Shown here piece after piece: positions 9,665 through 20,138 of a stretch of DNA of 64,000 nucleotides. A program made the position numbers and the translations under genes. The notes beneath the pieces were generated by a model that did no database searches, was not told the DNA's origin, and saw only the letters and a list, made by a program, of their open reading frames with translations. The stretch is from Phocaeicola vulgatus ATCC 8482 (GTDB lineage: Bacteria > Bacteroidota > Bacteroidia > Bacteroidales > Bacteroidaceae): contig NC_009614.1 in NCBI RefSeq assembly GCF_000012825.1, forward strand, positions 3,348,001 to 3,412,000. Reading direction: 5' to 3'. Numbering within the stretch: the stretch's first letter is position 1; each line of letters starts with the position of its first letter.

Positions 9665-12600
9665 ATGCATATCATGAAAAAACAAGTATTATTAATCATT
9701 CTTCTGGCACTTCCGTTGTGGTTGAAGGCAGCGGATGTTTCGGTTACCGGCCTGCGTACCGAGCAGATGGTAGATCCCATGGGGTTGGATACTGCTGCTC
9801 CCCGTATGAGCTGGCGGTTGGAATCTTCTCAAAGAAATGTGATGCAGACCGCCTACCGGATCTTGGTTGCCTCTTCTCCTGAACTTTTAGCACAGGATAA
9901 AGGGGATTTGTGGGATTCCGGAAAAGTGGAATCCGATGCGTCCGTATGGATTCCCTATCAAGGGAAGCGTTTGAAAAGCAATCAGCGTGTTTACTGGAAA
10001 GTGAGAAGCTATACCAATCGCGGTGAGACAGAATGGAGCGAGCCTGCCCGATGGGGGATGGGACCTTTAGGTGAGATTCATTGGAAAGGACGATGGATAG
10101 GTTGGGACGCTGCGTTTGCATGGGATCGGGAAGATTCACACAGCCGTTTGAGCTCTCGTTATTTACGCACGGAATTTAAAACGCAAGCCAAGGAGATAAA
10201 GTATGCTACCCTTCATTTGTGCGGTTTGGGTATGTACGAACTGTTCATTAACGGCCAGCGGATAGGTGATCAGGTATTGGCGCCGGCTCCAAGTGATTAT
10301 CGTCGTACTGTGCTTTACAATTCTTTTGATGTCACCAAACAGGTTGCCGGAGGAAATGCCGACAATGCCATCGGAGTGACCCTGGGCAACGGACGTTTCT
10401 ACACTATGCGTCAAAATTACAAACCTTATAAGATTCCTACTTTTGGTTACCCCAAGTTGCGTCTGAATCTGATTATAGAATATACCGACGGCAGTATCCA
10501 GCGCATCAACAGTGATGAGAAATGGCGTTTGACGGCTCAAGGGCCTATACGTAGCAATAATGAATACGATGGTGAGATTTACGATGCCCGTATGGAATTG
10601 GGAAACTGGACACAGCCCGGTTATGATGATTCCAAATGGCTGAAGGCGCAACGTGTTTCATTGCCGTACGGTACACTCCGCGGCAATACCGCTCCCAACA
10701 TGAAAGTGATGAAAACGCTGAAGCCGGCTGTCTTCAAGCAATATGGTGACCGTTATATGATTGATTTCGGTCAGAATATGGCAGGATGGGTGCGTATTAA
10801 CATAGCGAAAGCCGCTGCGGGAGATACGATTTGCATACGTTATGCCGAACGGGTAAAGAACGACGGTACGGAACTGGATGTGGAAAATCTCCGCCATAGC
10901 CAGAGTACGGATTATTATATCTGCAACGGTAAAGAAAACAACACCTCCTGGAGTTCCCGTTTTTCTTATCATGGATTCCAATATGTAGAAGTGACAGGTT
11001 ATAAAAATCTGAAAGCGGAAGATTTGGTTGCTGAAGTAGTATATGATGACTTGGAAGATAACGGTACTTTCGAGTGTTCCAATGATATCATGAACCGGGT
11101 TTATCGGAATGCCTGGTGGGGAATTTCCAGTAATTATAAAGGAGTGCCTTTGGATTGTCCGCAGCGTGACGAGCGCCAGCCCTGGCTTGGCGACCATGCT
11201 ATGGGAACGTGGGGGGAAAGTTTCATGTTCAACAATGGAAACACCTATGCCAAATGGGCGGATGATATCCGTGAAGCGCAGCGTGAAGACGGTTGTATTC
11301 CTGATATTTGTCCGGCTTATTACAATTATTATACATCGGAAATGACATGGTCGTCCACATTCCCGGTAATCTGTGATATGGTTTATGAACAGTTCGGCAA
11401 CATCGAACCTATTCGTAAGAATTATGCCGCTATCAAGAAATGGATGCACCATATACGCAGTGAGTTCACCACAGAGGATGGAGTGATTAACGCCGATAAA
11501 TACGGTGACTGGTGTATGCCTCCCGAATCACCGGAGCTGATTCACAGTCAGGACCCTGCCCGCAAGACGGATGGAGCACTGATTGCTACAGCCTACTATT
11601 ACAAGGTATCGCAAATGCTGGCCAAGTTCGCCCGTTTGCAAGGTCTGGAAGATGAGGCGAAGGAATTCGAGAAGGATGCAGCAAAAATCAAAGACTGCTT
11701 CAACGCCCGTTTCCTTACGGTTAAGAAGGGAACTTCTCCGGTACAAACGCCGCATGTTCTTTATCCCGACAGCATATTCTATGGTAACAATACGGTGACA
11801 GCCAATATCCTGCCGCTGGCTTTCGATATGGTTCCTGAGGCCTATAGGGAAGAAGTGGAGAAAAATGTAATAACAGGCATTATCACCCGGAATAAAGGTC
11901 ATATCAGCAGTGGGGTGATAGGTATGAACTGGATGATGCGTGAGCTTACCCGTATGGGGCGTGGCGATGTTGCTTTCCTGTTGGCAAGCAACAAGACTTA
12001 TCCCAGTTATGGCTATATGATAGAAAAGGGAGCTACTGCCATTTGGGAACTGTGGAACGGTGATACCGCCAATCGTTGGATGAACAGTTGTAACCATGTG
12101 ATGATATTGGGTGATCTATTGACTTGGTATTTCCGTGATTTAGCCGGATTTAATCCGGCACAGCCCGCTTACAAACAAATCATCCTTAAACCTGATTTTT
12201 CCATCCAGGAGTTGAGTCATGTCAAGGCTTCGCACAACACTTTATATGGCAAGATGATTAGTAACTGGAAGAAGACCCTTACGCATCTGGAATGGGATAT
12301 TACGATTCCTTGTAATACCACTGCATTGGTTTATCTTCCAACGTTGGACGAGAAGGCGGTAAAAGACAAGGACGTTACCTTTGTACGTCGGGAAGGCAAC
12401 TCTACCGTATGGAGTGTTCCTTCGGGGAACTATCATTTTTCGGTTAGCATGGACCCTTCTTCAGGTAAAAACCGTGCAGGTATCGTGGAAGATCAGTTCC
12501 TATACGAACAAGCTTCTTTTCCCGAATGTCACGGCGCTACTATTGTGGAATTGAAGAACGGAGACCTGGTAGCTTCTTTCTTTGGAGGCACTAAAGAGCG

Positions 12601-13639
12601 TAATCCGGATTGTTGTATCTGGGTATGTCGCAAGCCGAAGGGCGCGACGGAATGGAGTGCACCTTATCTGGCTGCCGACGGGGTGTTTAGTCTGGATGAT
12701 CCGCAGGCTGTCTTGGCAGGCATTACGGCAGAATCCACTCCGGCGGATGCCGGCCCCGTGGCTTCTACGTTTAAAGGGGACAAGTCCCGGGCACGCCGCA
12801 AGGCTTGTTGGAATCCTGTGCTTTTCCAGATCCCCGGCGGAGATCTGATCCTGTTCTATAAAATAGGATTGAAAGTAGCCGATTGGAGTGGTTGGCTGGT
12901 ACGTTCTAAAGATGGTGGAAAAACTTGGAGCCAACGTGAACCGTTGCCAAAAGGTTTCTTAGGCCCTATTAAAAATAAGCCGGAGTATGTGGATGGCCGT
13001 ATCATTTGTCCTTCCAGTACGGAAGGCGATGGAGGATGGCGTATCCATTTTGAAATTTCGGATGATAAAGGAAAGACTTGGAAGATGGTAGGTCCTGTAG
13101 AGGCGGAAATGAGTGTGCCTACAGCTTTGCGTAAGGCAAATGCGGCCAATGTAGACGATCAGGAAGGCGGTGAAGCCATAAAAGGAGAAGGCGAGAAGCC
13201 TATTTATGCTATCCAGCCCAGCATTTTGCGTCATAAGGATGGGCGTTTGCAGGTACTTTGCCGTACACGTAACGCACAGATTGCCACTTCATGGAGCAGT
13301 GACAACGGTGAAACATGGAGCAAAGTCACTTTGCTTGATGTTCCCAATAATAATTCGGGCACGGATGCCGTAACCATGAAGGATGGCCGCCATGTATTGA
13401 TTTATAATGATTTCAGCACATTGCCGGGTACTCCGAAAGGGCCGCGTACACCGTTGTGTGTGGCGGTTTCGGATGATGGCATTCACTGGAAGAATGTAAT
13501 GACATTGGAAGACAGCCCCATCAGCCAGTATTCTTATCCGTCCATCATTCAGGGCAAGGATGGCAAACTGCATGCCGTATATACCTGGCGCCGTCAGCGT
13601 GTGGCTTATAAAGAGTTGGATTTGAGCAAACTGAAATAA
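9665..13639 (+). CDS. Bifunctional GH78 alpha-L-rhamnosidase / GH33-type sialidase-fold fusion
   Basis: A 1324-aa secreted two-enzyme fusion. Residues about 25-900 form a complete GH78: N-terminal beta domains, LDCPQRDERQPWLGDHAMGT near 497 (conserved catalytic acidic residues), then the (alpha/alpha)6 barrel up to AGFNPAQPAYKQIILKP near 840. Residues about 935-1324 are a six-bladed sialidase-like propeller with Asp-boxes SKDGGKTW, SDDKGKTW, SSDNGETW and SDDGIHW. In RG-II degradation, GH33-type enzymes release Kdo or Dha, which are attached to or near rhamnose, so one polypeptide could cut consecutive linkages. The signal peptide MKKQVLLIILLALPLWLKA suggests 9674 as an equally good start. It closes the first transcription unit. 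Confidence 0.9.
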   Translation: MHIMKKQVLLIILLALPLWLKAADVSVTGLRTEQMVDPMGLDTAAPRMSWRLESSQRNVMQTAYRILVASSPELLAQDKGDLWDSGKVESDASVWIPYQGKRLKSNQRVYWKVRSYTNRGETEWSEPARWGMGPLGEIHWKGRWIGWDAAFAWDREDSHSRLSSRYLRTEFKTQAKEIKYATLHLCGLGMYELFINGQRIGDQVLAPAPSDYRRTVLYNSFDVTKQVAGGNADNAIGVTLGNGRFYTMRQNYKPYKIPTFGYPKLRLNLIIEYTDGSIQRINSDEKWRLTAQGPIRSNNEYDGEIYDARMELGNWTQPGYDDSKWLKAQRVSLPYGTLRGNTAPNMKVMKTLKPAVFKQYGDRYMIDFGQNMAGWVRINIAKAAAGDTICIRYAERVKNDGTELDVENLRHSQSTDYYICNGKENNTSWSSRFSYHGFQYVEVTGYKNLKAEDLVAEVVYDDLEDNGTFECSNDIMNRVYRNAWWGISSNYKGVPLDCPQRDERQPWLGDHAMGTWGESFMFNNGNTYAKWADDIREAQREDGCIPDICPAYYNYYTSEMTWSSTFPVICDMVYEQFGNIEPIRKNYAAIKKWMHHIRSEFTTEDGVINADKYGDWCMPPESPELIHSQDPARKTDGALIATAYYYKVSQMLAKFARLQGLEDEAKEFEKDAAKIKDCFNARFLTVKKGTSPVQTPHVLYPDSIFYGNNTVTANILPLAFDMVPEAYREEVEKNVITGIITRNKGHISSGVIGMNWMMRELTRMGRGDVAFLLASNKTYPSYGYMIEKGATAIWELWNGDTANRWMNSCNHVMILGDLLTWYFRDLAGFNPAQPAYKQIILKPDFSIQELSHVKASHNTLYGKMISNWKKTLTHLEWDITIPCNTTALVYLPTLDEKAVKDKDVTFVRREGNSTVWSVPSGNYHFSVSMDPSSGKNRAGIVEDQFLYEQASFPECHGATIVELKNGDLVASFFGGTKERNPDCCIWVCRKPKGATEWSAPYLAADGVFSLDDPQAVLAGITAESTPADAGPVASTFKGDKSRARRKACWNPVLFQIPGGDLILFYKIGLKVADWSGWLVRSKDGGKTWSQREPLPKGFLGPIKNKPEYVDGRIICPSSTEGDGGWRIHFEISDDKGKTWKMVGPVEAEMSVPTALRKANAANVDDQEGGEAIKGEGEKPIYAIQPSILRHKDGRLQVLCRTRNAQIATSWSSDNGETWSKVTLLDVPNNNSGTDAVTMKDGRHVLIYNDFSTLPGTPKGPRTPLCVAVSDDGIHWKNVMTLEDSPISQYSYPSIIQGKDGKLHAVYTWRRQRVAYKELDLSKLK

Positions 13640-13688
13640 TACAATTGTGGATAAAGGAATTCTTTGATAGAGAGTATTGGAGAATTTG

Positions 13689-13730
13689 AAAAAACGGGTG
13701 TCTGAAATAAAAATCAGATACCCGTTTTTT
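13689..13730 (+). terminator. Rho-independent terminator after the GH78-GH33 gene
   Basis: A 17-bp stem (AAAAAACGGGTGTCTGA at 13689-13705, partner 13714-13730, one G-T pair) with an 8-base loop. The right arm ends in T6. It clearly separates the GH95-to-GH33 unit from the GH127-GH141-GH78 unit. Confidence 0.85.
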
Positions 13731-13863
13731 GAAAACAGACTCCATTATCCGCCAATGAAAGCTCTTTCTAAAGATACAGAATATGAAATAATTATAAATA
13801 GAGTACAAACGTTTCTTATTATCGTCCTCCCTTTATAAAGAAAAGAATAAGTGACAGATTATT

Positions 13864-15969
13864 ATGAAAAGCATTAGACTACTACTTTTACTGGCTTCCG
13901 GAGTAACTACGGGAGCATTTGCCCAGTCGGGCGGGCTGACGGATATGAGCCAAAGTCGTTTTGCCAAGATGGCCAATACGGAATTAGGTGCCGTGCATTG
14001 GACAGATGGCTTTTGGGGCGACCGTTTCAATGTATATAGCCATACCTCCTTGCAAAGTATGTGGGATACATGGAACAATCCCGATGTTTCGCATGGCTTC
14101 CGTAACTTTGAAATAGCTGCCGGTGTTTGCGAAGGCGAACATTGGGGACCTCCCTTTCATGACGGTGATATGTATAAATGGATGGAAGGGGTGGCTTCCG
14201 TGTATGCCGTCACGAAAGATCCCGAATTGGATAAACTGATGGATCACTTCATTGAACATGTGGTGAAAGCCCAGCGTGCGGACGGTTACATCCATACCCC
14301 TGTCATCATCGAGGAAAAGAATAAGGGGATTGACACTCATTCGGACAAACAGCAACAGACGGTAATTGGCACCAAAGTAGGCGGTGAGGACGAGAAAGGT
14401 GCATTTGCCAATCGTCTGAATTTTGAAACCTACAATTTGGGGCATCTGATGATGGCAGGTATCATTCATCGCCGTGCCACCGGAAAGACTACTTTATTCG
14501 ATGCTGCCGTAAAAGCGACGGACTTCCTCTGTCATTTCTATGAAACCGCTTCTGCGGAACTGGCAAGAAATGCCATTTGTCCCTCCCATTATATGGGCGT
14601 GGTGGAAATGTACCGTGCTACAGGGAATCCCCGTTATCTGGAACTTTCCAAGAATCTGATTGATATCCGTGGTATGGTGGAAAACGGCACCGATGATAAT
14701 CAGGACCGTATTCCGTTCCGTCAGCAATACAATGCGATGGGACATGCCGTGCGTTCCAATTACCTGTATGCCGGTGTGACCGATGTGTATGCCGAAACAG
14801 GAGAAGACCAACTGATGAAAAACCTGACCAGCATCTGGAAAGACATTGTGACCCGCAAGATGTATGTTACAGGAGCATGCGGTGCGCTGTATGACGGCAC
14901 TTCGCCGGATGGAACCTGCTATGAGCCGGACAGCATTCAGAAAGTACACCAAAGCTATGGCCGTCCTTATCAGTTGCCTAATAGTACGGCGCATAACGAG
15001 ACCTGTGCCAATATCGGCAATATGCTTTTCAACTGGCGTATGCTGGAAGTGACGGGCGATGCCAAATATGCGGATATTGTGGAAACCGCCCTTTACAACA
15101 GTGTGTTGAGTGGTGTCAGTCTGGATGGAAAGAAATATTTCTATACCAACCCGTTGCGCATCAGTGCGGATTTGCCATACACACTTCGCTGGCCTAAAGA
15201 ACGTACCGAGTATATCAGCTGCTTCTGTTGTCCGCCTAATACGCTGCGCACCGTTTGCCAAGCCCAGAACTATGCTTATACGGTGACTCCGAATGCGGTA
15301 TATTGCAATTTGTATGGAGCGAATACACTGGCTACAACTTTGAAGGAAACGGGAAAGATCGGGCTGGTGCAAGAAACGGAGTATCCGTGGGAAGGTGCTG
15401 TGAAGCTGACTGTTACCGAAGCTCCGAAACCGTCAAAGAAGAAAGCGTTTTCTTTGTTCCTCCGTGTTCCTGACTGGTGCGAGAAGGCAACTTTGAAGGT
15501 AAATGGCAAACCGGTGCAAGGAACCTGGAAAGCGAATACATACGCCGAGGTAAACCGCATCTGGAAGAAAGGGGATTGTGTGGAATGGGTGATGGATATG
15601 CCTGTAAAATTGCTGGAAGCAAATCCGTTGGCCGAAGAAATCCGTAACCAGGTAGTGGTGAAACGTGGCCCGTTGGTCTACTGTCTGGAAAGTATGGATA
15701 TAGAAGGCGGGCATAAGATAGACAATGTGCTGATACCTGCCGATATCCGGTTGACTCCGAAAAAAATAACCATCGAAGGCAGTCCGATTGTCGCATTGGA
15801 TGGTACTGCCCGTCTGGTCGATGAAGTATCATGGAAAGATACCTTGTACCGCGAGGTAGGAAAGGCCGACAAACCGGTCCATATCCGTCTGATTCCTTAT
15901 TATGCATGGGGAAACCGCGGAAAGGCTGAAATGACGGTATGGATGCCTTTGGCACGGACTAATCACTAA
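13864..15969 (+). CDS. GH127 family glycosidase (aceric acid hydrolase/beta-L-arabinofuranosidase type)
   Basis: This 701-aa secreted GH127 protein (former DUF1680) has the signal peptide LLLLLASGVTTGAFAQ. Its (alpha/alpha)6 barrel holds the zinc/cysteine centre known from beta-L-arabinofuranosidase: AHNETCANIGNM near residue 380 (Glu and first Cys) and SCFCCPPNTLRT near 452 (the paired Cys, one being the nucleophile). A C-terminal beta domain follows. In B. thetaiotaomicron the GH127 gene next to GH141 and GH78 removes aceric acid from RG-II, and the same neighbours are present here, so aceric acid is the favoured substrate; L-arabinofuranose remains possible. It is first in the second unit, with GH141 24 bp downstream. 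Confidence 0.9.
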   Translation: MKSIRLLLLLASGVTTGAFAQSGGLTDMSQSRFAKMANTELGAVHWTDGFWGDRFNVYSHTSLQSMWDTWNNPDVSHGFRNFEIAAGVCEGEHWGPPFHDGDMYKWMEGVASVYAVTKDPELDKLMDHFIEHVVKAQRADGYIHTPVIIEEKNKGIDTHSDKQQQTVIGTKVGGEDEKGAFANRLNFETYNLGHLMMAGIIHRRATGKTTLFDAAVKATDFLCHFYETASAELARNAICPSHYMGVVEMYRATGNPRYLELSKNLIDIRGMVENGTDDNQDRIPFRQQYNAMGHAVRSNYLYAGVTDVYAETGEDQLMKNLTSIWKDIVTRKMYVTGACGALYDGTSPDGTCYEPDSIQKVHQSYGRPYQLPNSTAHNETCANIGNMLFNWRMLEVTGDAKYADIVETALYNSVLSGVSLDGKKYFYTNPLRISADLPYTLRWPKERTEYISCFCCPPNTLRTVCQAQNYAYTVTPNAVYCNLYGANTLATTLKETGKIGLVQETEYPWEGAVKLTVTEAPKPSKKKAFSLFLRVPDWCEKATLKVNGKPVQGTWKANTYAEVNRIWKKGDCVEWVMDMPVKLLEANPLAEEIRNQVVVKRGPLVYCLESMDIEGGHKIDNVLIPADIRLTPKKITIEGSPIVALDGTARLVDEVSWKDTLYREVGKADKPVHIRLIPYYAWGNRGKAEMTVWMPLARTNH

Positions 15970-15993
15970 CCACTTACCCCTAATTAGTTACAA

Positions 15994-17817
15994 ATGAAAA
16001 AAATATTCATAACCACTGCCGCGCTGCTGATAGCTTGTACACTGTCAGCAGCCGATTTGTTCGTATCTCCGGAAGGCAATGACCGGAATCCGGGTACCAA
16101 AGACTCTCCGAAAGCCACCCTTACAGCTGCATTGCGTCAGGCAAGGGAACTTCGTCGTCTTAATGATGAAAGTGTAAAAGGTGGCATCACCATCCATCTG
16201 GAGGCAGGTGACTACCATCTGTACGAACCCGTCTTTATCCGTCCGGAGGACAGCGGGACGGAAGCTTCACCTACCGTCATCACTTCGGATGGAAATGCCG
16301 TTCTGAATGGTGGGGTGGAAATCAGGAACTGGAAGAAGCAAGGAAAGTTGTGGGTAGCCGATGTCCCTATGTTTAACGGGCGTCCGCTGGATTTCCGGCA
16401 ACTGTGGATCAATGGGCAAAAGGCTGTTCGTGCAAGGGATGTGGCAGACTTTGAAAAGATGTACCGCATCATCAACAACGACCCCCAAAACGAAATACTG
16501 TGGGTACCTGCCGCTGCCGTAAAGAAAATACAGAAGGCCCGATATGCCGAAATGGTCCTTCATGAAATGTGGTGTGTGGCAAATCTCCGTATCAAGTCGG
16601 TCGAAATACAGGGAGACAGTGCCGCCGTGCGTTTCCATCATCCTGAAAGCCGCATCCAGTTCGAGCACCCGTGGCCGCGTCCTATGGTGACCAAGGATGG
16701 TCACAACTCGGCTTTCTATCTGACCAATGCCATGGAATTGCTGGATGAACCCGGCGAGTGGTATCACGACATTGAAAGCCGTAAAATATATTATTATCCT
16801 CGGAAAGGAGAGAAGATAAGCAAAGCCGTAGTTCCCGGCATCGAAACGTTGGTATGGGTGGAAGGAACGATAGACCGTCCGGTAAAGCACATCCGTTTTG
16901 ACAATATTGCTTTCCAATATACCACCTGGATGCGTCCCTCTTTGCAAGGTCATGTTCCTCTTCAGGCAGGTATGTACATGACAGACGGATATAAAATCCG
17001 TCCTTCCATGATTCGTAAGAACAATCATAAGCTGGATAATCAAGGTTGGTTGGGCCGTCCGGCATCGGCAGTCGTAGTCAAGGCTGCCTGGGATATTGAT
17101 TTCGAGAAGTGCCGTTTCCAGCATTTGGGCTCTACAGGCATTGATTATGAATGGGCCACCGATGGAGGACATATAAACGGCTGTCTGTTCCGTGATATTG
17201 CCGGGAACGGTATTGTAGCGGGCAGTTTCAGCCCTGCCGCTCACGAAACACATCTTCCATACGATCCTGCCGACCGTCGTGAGGTCTGTACCGGACTGAC
17301 CATTTCCAACAATTATATCAATGATGTGACCAATGAAGACTGGGGCACTTTGGGCATTTGCGCCGGTTATGTCAGTGATATCAATATCGAGCACAATGAA
17401 ATCAGTGATGTATCCTATTCGGGCATCAGTCTGGGATGGGGGTGGACACGTACGGTAAACTGTATGCGCAATAACCGCGTGCACGCCAACCTGATTCATC
17501 ACTATGCCAAGCACATGTATGATGTAGCCGGTATTTATACATTAGGTTCGCAACCCCATAGCCGGATTACGGAAAATTGCGTTTCCGACATATTTTCACC
17601 CGGTTATGCACACGATCCCAATCATTGGTTCTATCTTTACACCGACGAAGGATCTTCATTTATCACCGTCAAGGACAACTGGACGGAAGGAGAGAAGTTC
17701 CTGAAGAACGCCAACGGTCCGGGCAATACATGGGAAAACAATGGTCCGATGGTGAACGACAGCATCAAGGCAAATGCCGGACTGCCCAAAGAATATAGCT
17801 ATTTGAAGGAAAAATAA
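15994..17817 (+). CDS. GH141 family parallel beta-helix glycosidase
   Basis: A 607-aa secreted right-handed beta-helix protein with signal peptide MKKIFITTAALLIACTLSAA. The start DLFVSPEGNDRNPGTKDSPK is the usual opening of beta-helix carbohydrate enzymes. The middle has successive helix coils with Asn ladders (SNNYINDVTNEDWGTLGIC, IEHNEISDVSYSGISLGWGW, RITENCVSDIFSPGYAHDP). The length and position beside GH127 and GH78 match the GH141 alpha-L-fucosidase of the RG-II pathway, which acts on 2-O-methyl-xylose-substituted fucose chains; xylanase activity is also known in GH141. The gene is tightly spaced on both sides (24 and 14 bp). Confidence 0.82.
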   Translation: MKKIFITTAALLIACTLSAADLFVSPEGNDRNPGTKDSPKATLTAALRQARELRRLNDESVKGGITIHLEAGDYHLYEPVFIRPEDSGTEASPTVITSDGNAVLNGGVEIRNWKKQGKLWVADVPMFNGRPLDFRQLWINGQKAVRARDVADFEKMYRIINNDPQNEILWVPAAAVKKIQKARYAEMVLHEMWCVANLRIKSVEIQGDSAAVRFHHPESRIQFEHPWPRPMVTKDGHNSAFYLTNAMELLDEPGEWYHDIESRKIYYYPRKGEKISKAVVPGIETLVWVEGTIDRPVKHIRFDNIAFQYTTWMRPSLQGHVPLQAGMYMTDGYKIRPSMIRKNNHKLDNQGWLGRPASAVVVKAAWDIDFEKCRFQHLGSTGIDYEWATDGGHINGCLFRDIAGNGIVAGSFSPAAHETHLPYDPADRREVCTGLTISNNYINDVTNEDWGTLGICAGYVSDINIEHNEISDVSYSGISLGWGWTRTVNCMRNNRVHANLIHHYAKHMYDVAGIYTLGSQPHSRITENCVSDIFSPGYAHDPNHWFYLYTDEGSSFITVKDNWTEGEKFLKNANGPGNTWENNGPMVNDSIKANAGLPKEYSYLKEK

Positions 17818-17831
17818 AACGTGATACCATT

Positions 17832-19976
17832 ATGAAAAACAAACTTGCCACTTTAGTCGGAGCACTTGCATTGAGTGCTGCCGCCTCCGCCCAGACCTGG
17901 ATCTGGTATCCGGGTGATTATGAGATATGGCTGGGCAACCGGATGAACAACCGCCGTACGGAACGCGGTGCTTTTTTCCCTCCCTTCTGGAAAACGGACA
18001 GCCATTATGTGGTAGTGGAATTCAGCAAGAAATTGGACCTGGCGGAACCGGAAGAGATCTTCATTGCCGCCGAAGGAAAATACAATGTGAAATTGGACGG
18101 CAAACTGCAATTCGGTATGCCCTCCACCTTGAAACTCCCCGCAGGAAAACACAGTCTGAACATCAAAGTGTGGAATCAGTCCACTCCCCCCACTATTTAT
18201 GTGAAAGGAAAAACCGTAAATACGGACAAGACCTGGAAAGTAACCTACGAAGACAAGGAATGGATAGACGAAAGCGGAAAAGCCAGTGATACTTCTGCCA
18301 CCGTTTATATGGATGCAGGGTGTTGGAACTTTGACGGAGCCACCCAACTGCCTTCCAAGTTTTCATTGGCCAGAAAACCGATGAAAGCAGTTTCCTCCAC
18401 TCCCCGGAAAGAAGGGGTATTGTACGACTTCGGAAAAGAGACCTTTGGTTATATCACTCTGAAAGAGGTAAAGGGAAAAGGAACGATCCATATCTATTAC
18501 GGTGAAAGTCCTGAAGAAGCCTTGGATACGGAATATTGCGAAACATTGGACAAATTGCTGGCAGAGCCGGGGCAGATAACCGATCTGGCCATCCGGAATA
18601 CACGGAAACTATACGATGAATACACGTTGGACAACAGCAAGGCCTTCCGTTATGTCTATGTCACTTGCGATCCGGGAGTAACGATACAGGACGTTTCCAT
18701 GCAATACGAATACCTGCCCGAAGAGTACCGGGGCTCATTCAAATGCAATGACGAAGAGCTGAACCGCATCTGGGAAGTAGGAGCATACACCATGCACCTT
18801 ACTACCCGTGAATTCTTTATCGACGGCATCAAGCGCGACCGTTGGGTATGGAGTGGCGATGCCATCCAGAGCTACCTGATGAACTACTATCTGTTCTTCG
18901 ATAATGAAACCGTGAAGCGTACCATCTGGCTGCTTCGCGGAAAAGACCCTGTGACCAGCCACAGCAATACCATTATGGACTACACCTTCTATTGGTTCCT
19001 CAGTATTTACGATTACTATATGTATTCCGGTGACAAAGACTTTGTAACCCAACTCTATCCGCGTATGCAAAGCATGATGGACTATGTATTGGGACGCACC
19101 AATGCCAACGGTATGGTGGAAGGCATGACCGGTGACTGGGTATTCGTAGACTGGGCAGACGGTTATCTGGACAAGAAAGGCGAACTATCCTTTGAGCAAG
19201 TCTTGTTCTGCAAGAGTTTGGAAACCATGGCGCTTTGTGCCGGTCTGGCCGGCAATACGGCAGACAAAACCAAGTATGAGAAACTGGCTTCCGCTTTACG
19301 TTCCAAGCTGGAACCCGCTTTCTGGAATGAGCAGAAACAGGCGATGGTACACAACCGCGTTCAGGGCAAGCAGAGTGAGTCCGTTACCCGCTACGCCAAT
19401 ATGTTCTCTGTCTTCTTCAATTATCTGAATGCCGATAAACAGCAGACCATCAAACACTCCGTATTGCAGAATGACAGTATTTTGAAAATCACCACTCCTT
19501 ATATGCGTTTCTATGAACTGGAAGCACTGTGCGCCTTGGGCGAACAAGAATCGGTGATGAAAGAAATGAAAGCCTATTGGGGCGGTATGTTGAAAGAAGG
19601 AGCTACCAGTTTCTGGGAGAAATACAATCCCGAAGAAACAGGTACCCGGCATCTGGCCATGTACGGACGTCCATACGGCAAAAGCCTCTGCCATGCATGG
19701 GGAGCCAGCCCCATCTATTTGCTGGGCAAATACTATCTGGGAGTAAAACCCACCAAACCCGGTTACGAGGAATACTCCGTCACCCCTTGTCTGGGCGGCT
19801 TGAAATGGATGGAAGGAACCGTGCCCACTCCATACGGCAATATCCATATCTATATGGATAAGAAAGAGATCCGTATCAAGTCCGACGGCGGAAAGGGAGT
19901 GCTGAACATTCCAACCCGGAAAGGAATGAAAGCCATGACCATAGAACCCGGAGAAGAACAAGTCTTCAAATACTAA
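17832..19976 (+). CDS. GH78 family alpha-L-rhamnosidase
   Basis: A 714-aa secreted GH78 protein with signal peptide LATLVGALALSAAASAQ. N-terminal beta-sandwich domains precede an (alpha/alpha)6 barrel. The catalytic motif FFIDGIKRDRWVWSGDAIQS lies near residue 330, and the barrel continues to SFWEKYNPEETGTRHLAMYG near 595. A C-terminal beta domain begins at PCLGGLKWMEGTVPTPYGN. GH78 releases alpha-L-rhamnose by inversion. It is shorter than, and clearly different from, the GH78 half of the fusion at 9665, so the locus carries two rhamnosidases, probably for different rhamnose linkages in RG-II. It is the last gene of its unit. Confidence 0.9.
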   Translation: MKNKLATLVGALALSAAASAQTWIWYPGDYEIWLGNRMNNRRTERGAFFPPFWKTDSHYVVVEFSKKLDLAEPEEIFIAAEGKYNVKLDGKLQFGMPSTLKLPAGKHSLNIKVWNQSTPPTIYVKGKTVNTDKTWKVTYEDKEWIDESGKASDTSATVYMDAGCWNFDGATQLPSKFSLARKPMKAVSSTPRKEGVLYDFGKETFGYITLKEVKGKGTIHIYYGESPEEALDTEYCETLDKLLAEPGQITDLAIRNTRKLYDEYTLDNSKAFRYVYVTCDPGVTIQDVSMQYEYLPEEYRGSFKCNDEELNRIWEVGAYTMHLTTREFFIDGIKRDRWVWSGDAIQSYLMNYYLFFDNETVKRTIWLLRGKDPVTSHSNTIMDYTFYWFLSIYDYYMYSGDKDFVTQLYPRMQSMMDYVLGRTNANGMVEGMTGDWVFVDWADGYLDKKGELSFEQVLFCKSLETMALCAGLAGNTADKTKYEKLASALRSKLEPAFWNEQKQAMVHNRVQGKQSESVTRYANMFSVFFNYLNADKQQTIKHSVLQNDSILKITTPYMRFYELEALCALGEQESVMKEMKAYWGGMLKEGATSFWEKYNPEETGTRHLAMYGRPYGKSLCHAWGASPIYLLGKYYLGVKPTKPGYEEYSVTPCLGGLKWMEGTVPTPYGNIHIYMDKKEIRIKSDGGKGVLNIPTRKGMKAMTIEPGEEQVFKY

Positions 19977-19987
19977 TGGAATAGATC

Positions 19988-20027
19988 AAAAAAAAGGTGA
20001 TACCTACCTTCCCAGGCGGGTATCACC
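19988..20027 (-). terminator. Rho-independent terminator of the exopolysaccharide operon
   Basis: GGTGATACC (19996-20004) pairs with GGTATCACC (20019-20027). Read on the minus strand, the stem is followed directly by T8 (complement of 19988-19995). It lies 110 bp past the last minus-strand gene and 12 bp past the GH78 stop, so it mainly ends the polysaccharide operon and may also slow rightward transcripts. Confidence 0.8.
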
Positions 20028-20138
20028 AACACTGTTTCGTAAGTTCCCGTTATCCGCTGATAACAGTACTTACCTCTGATCTAACATTAGTTTTCTTATG
20101 GGCTTCCGCCTGTATCACTACATTAGGAAGCGGAGATT

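Noticed and set aside
16267..17514. 415-codon minus-strand frame under the GH141 gene
   Set aside because: Long antisense frame caused by codon bias of the real gene; no start signal, no known fold.
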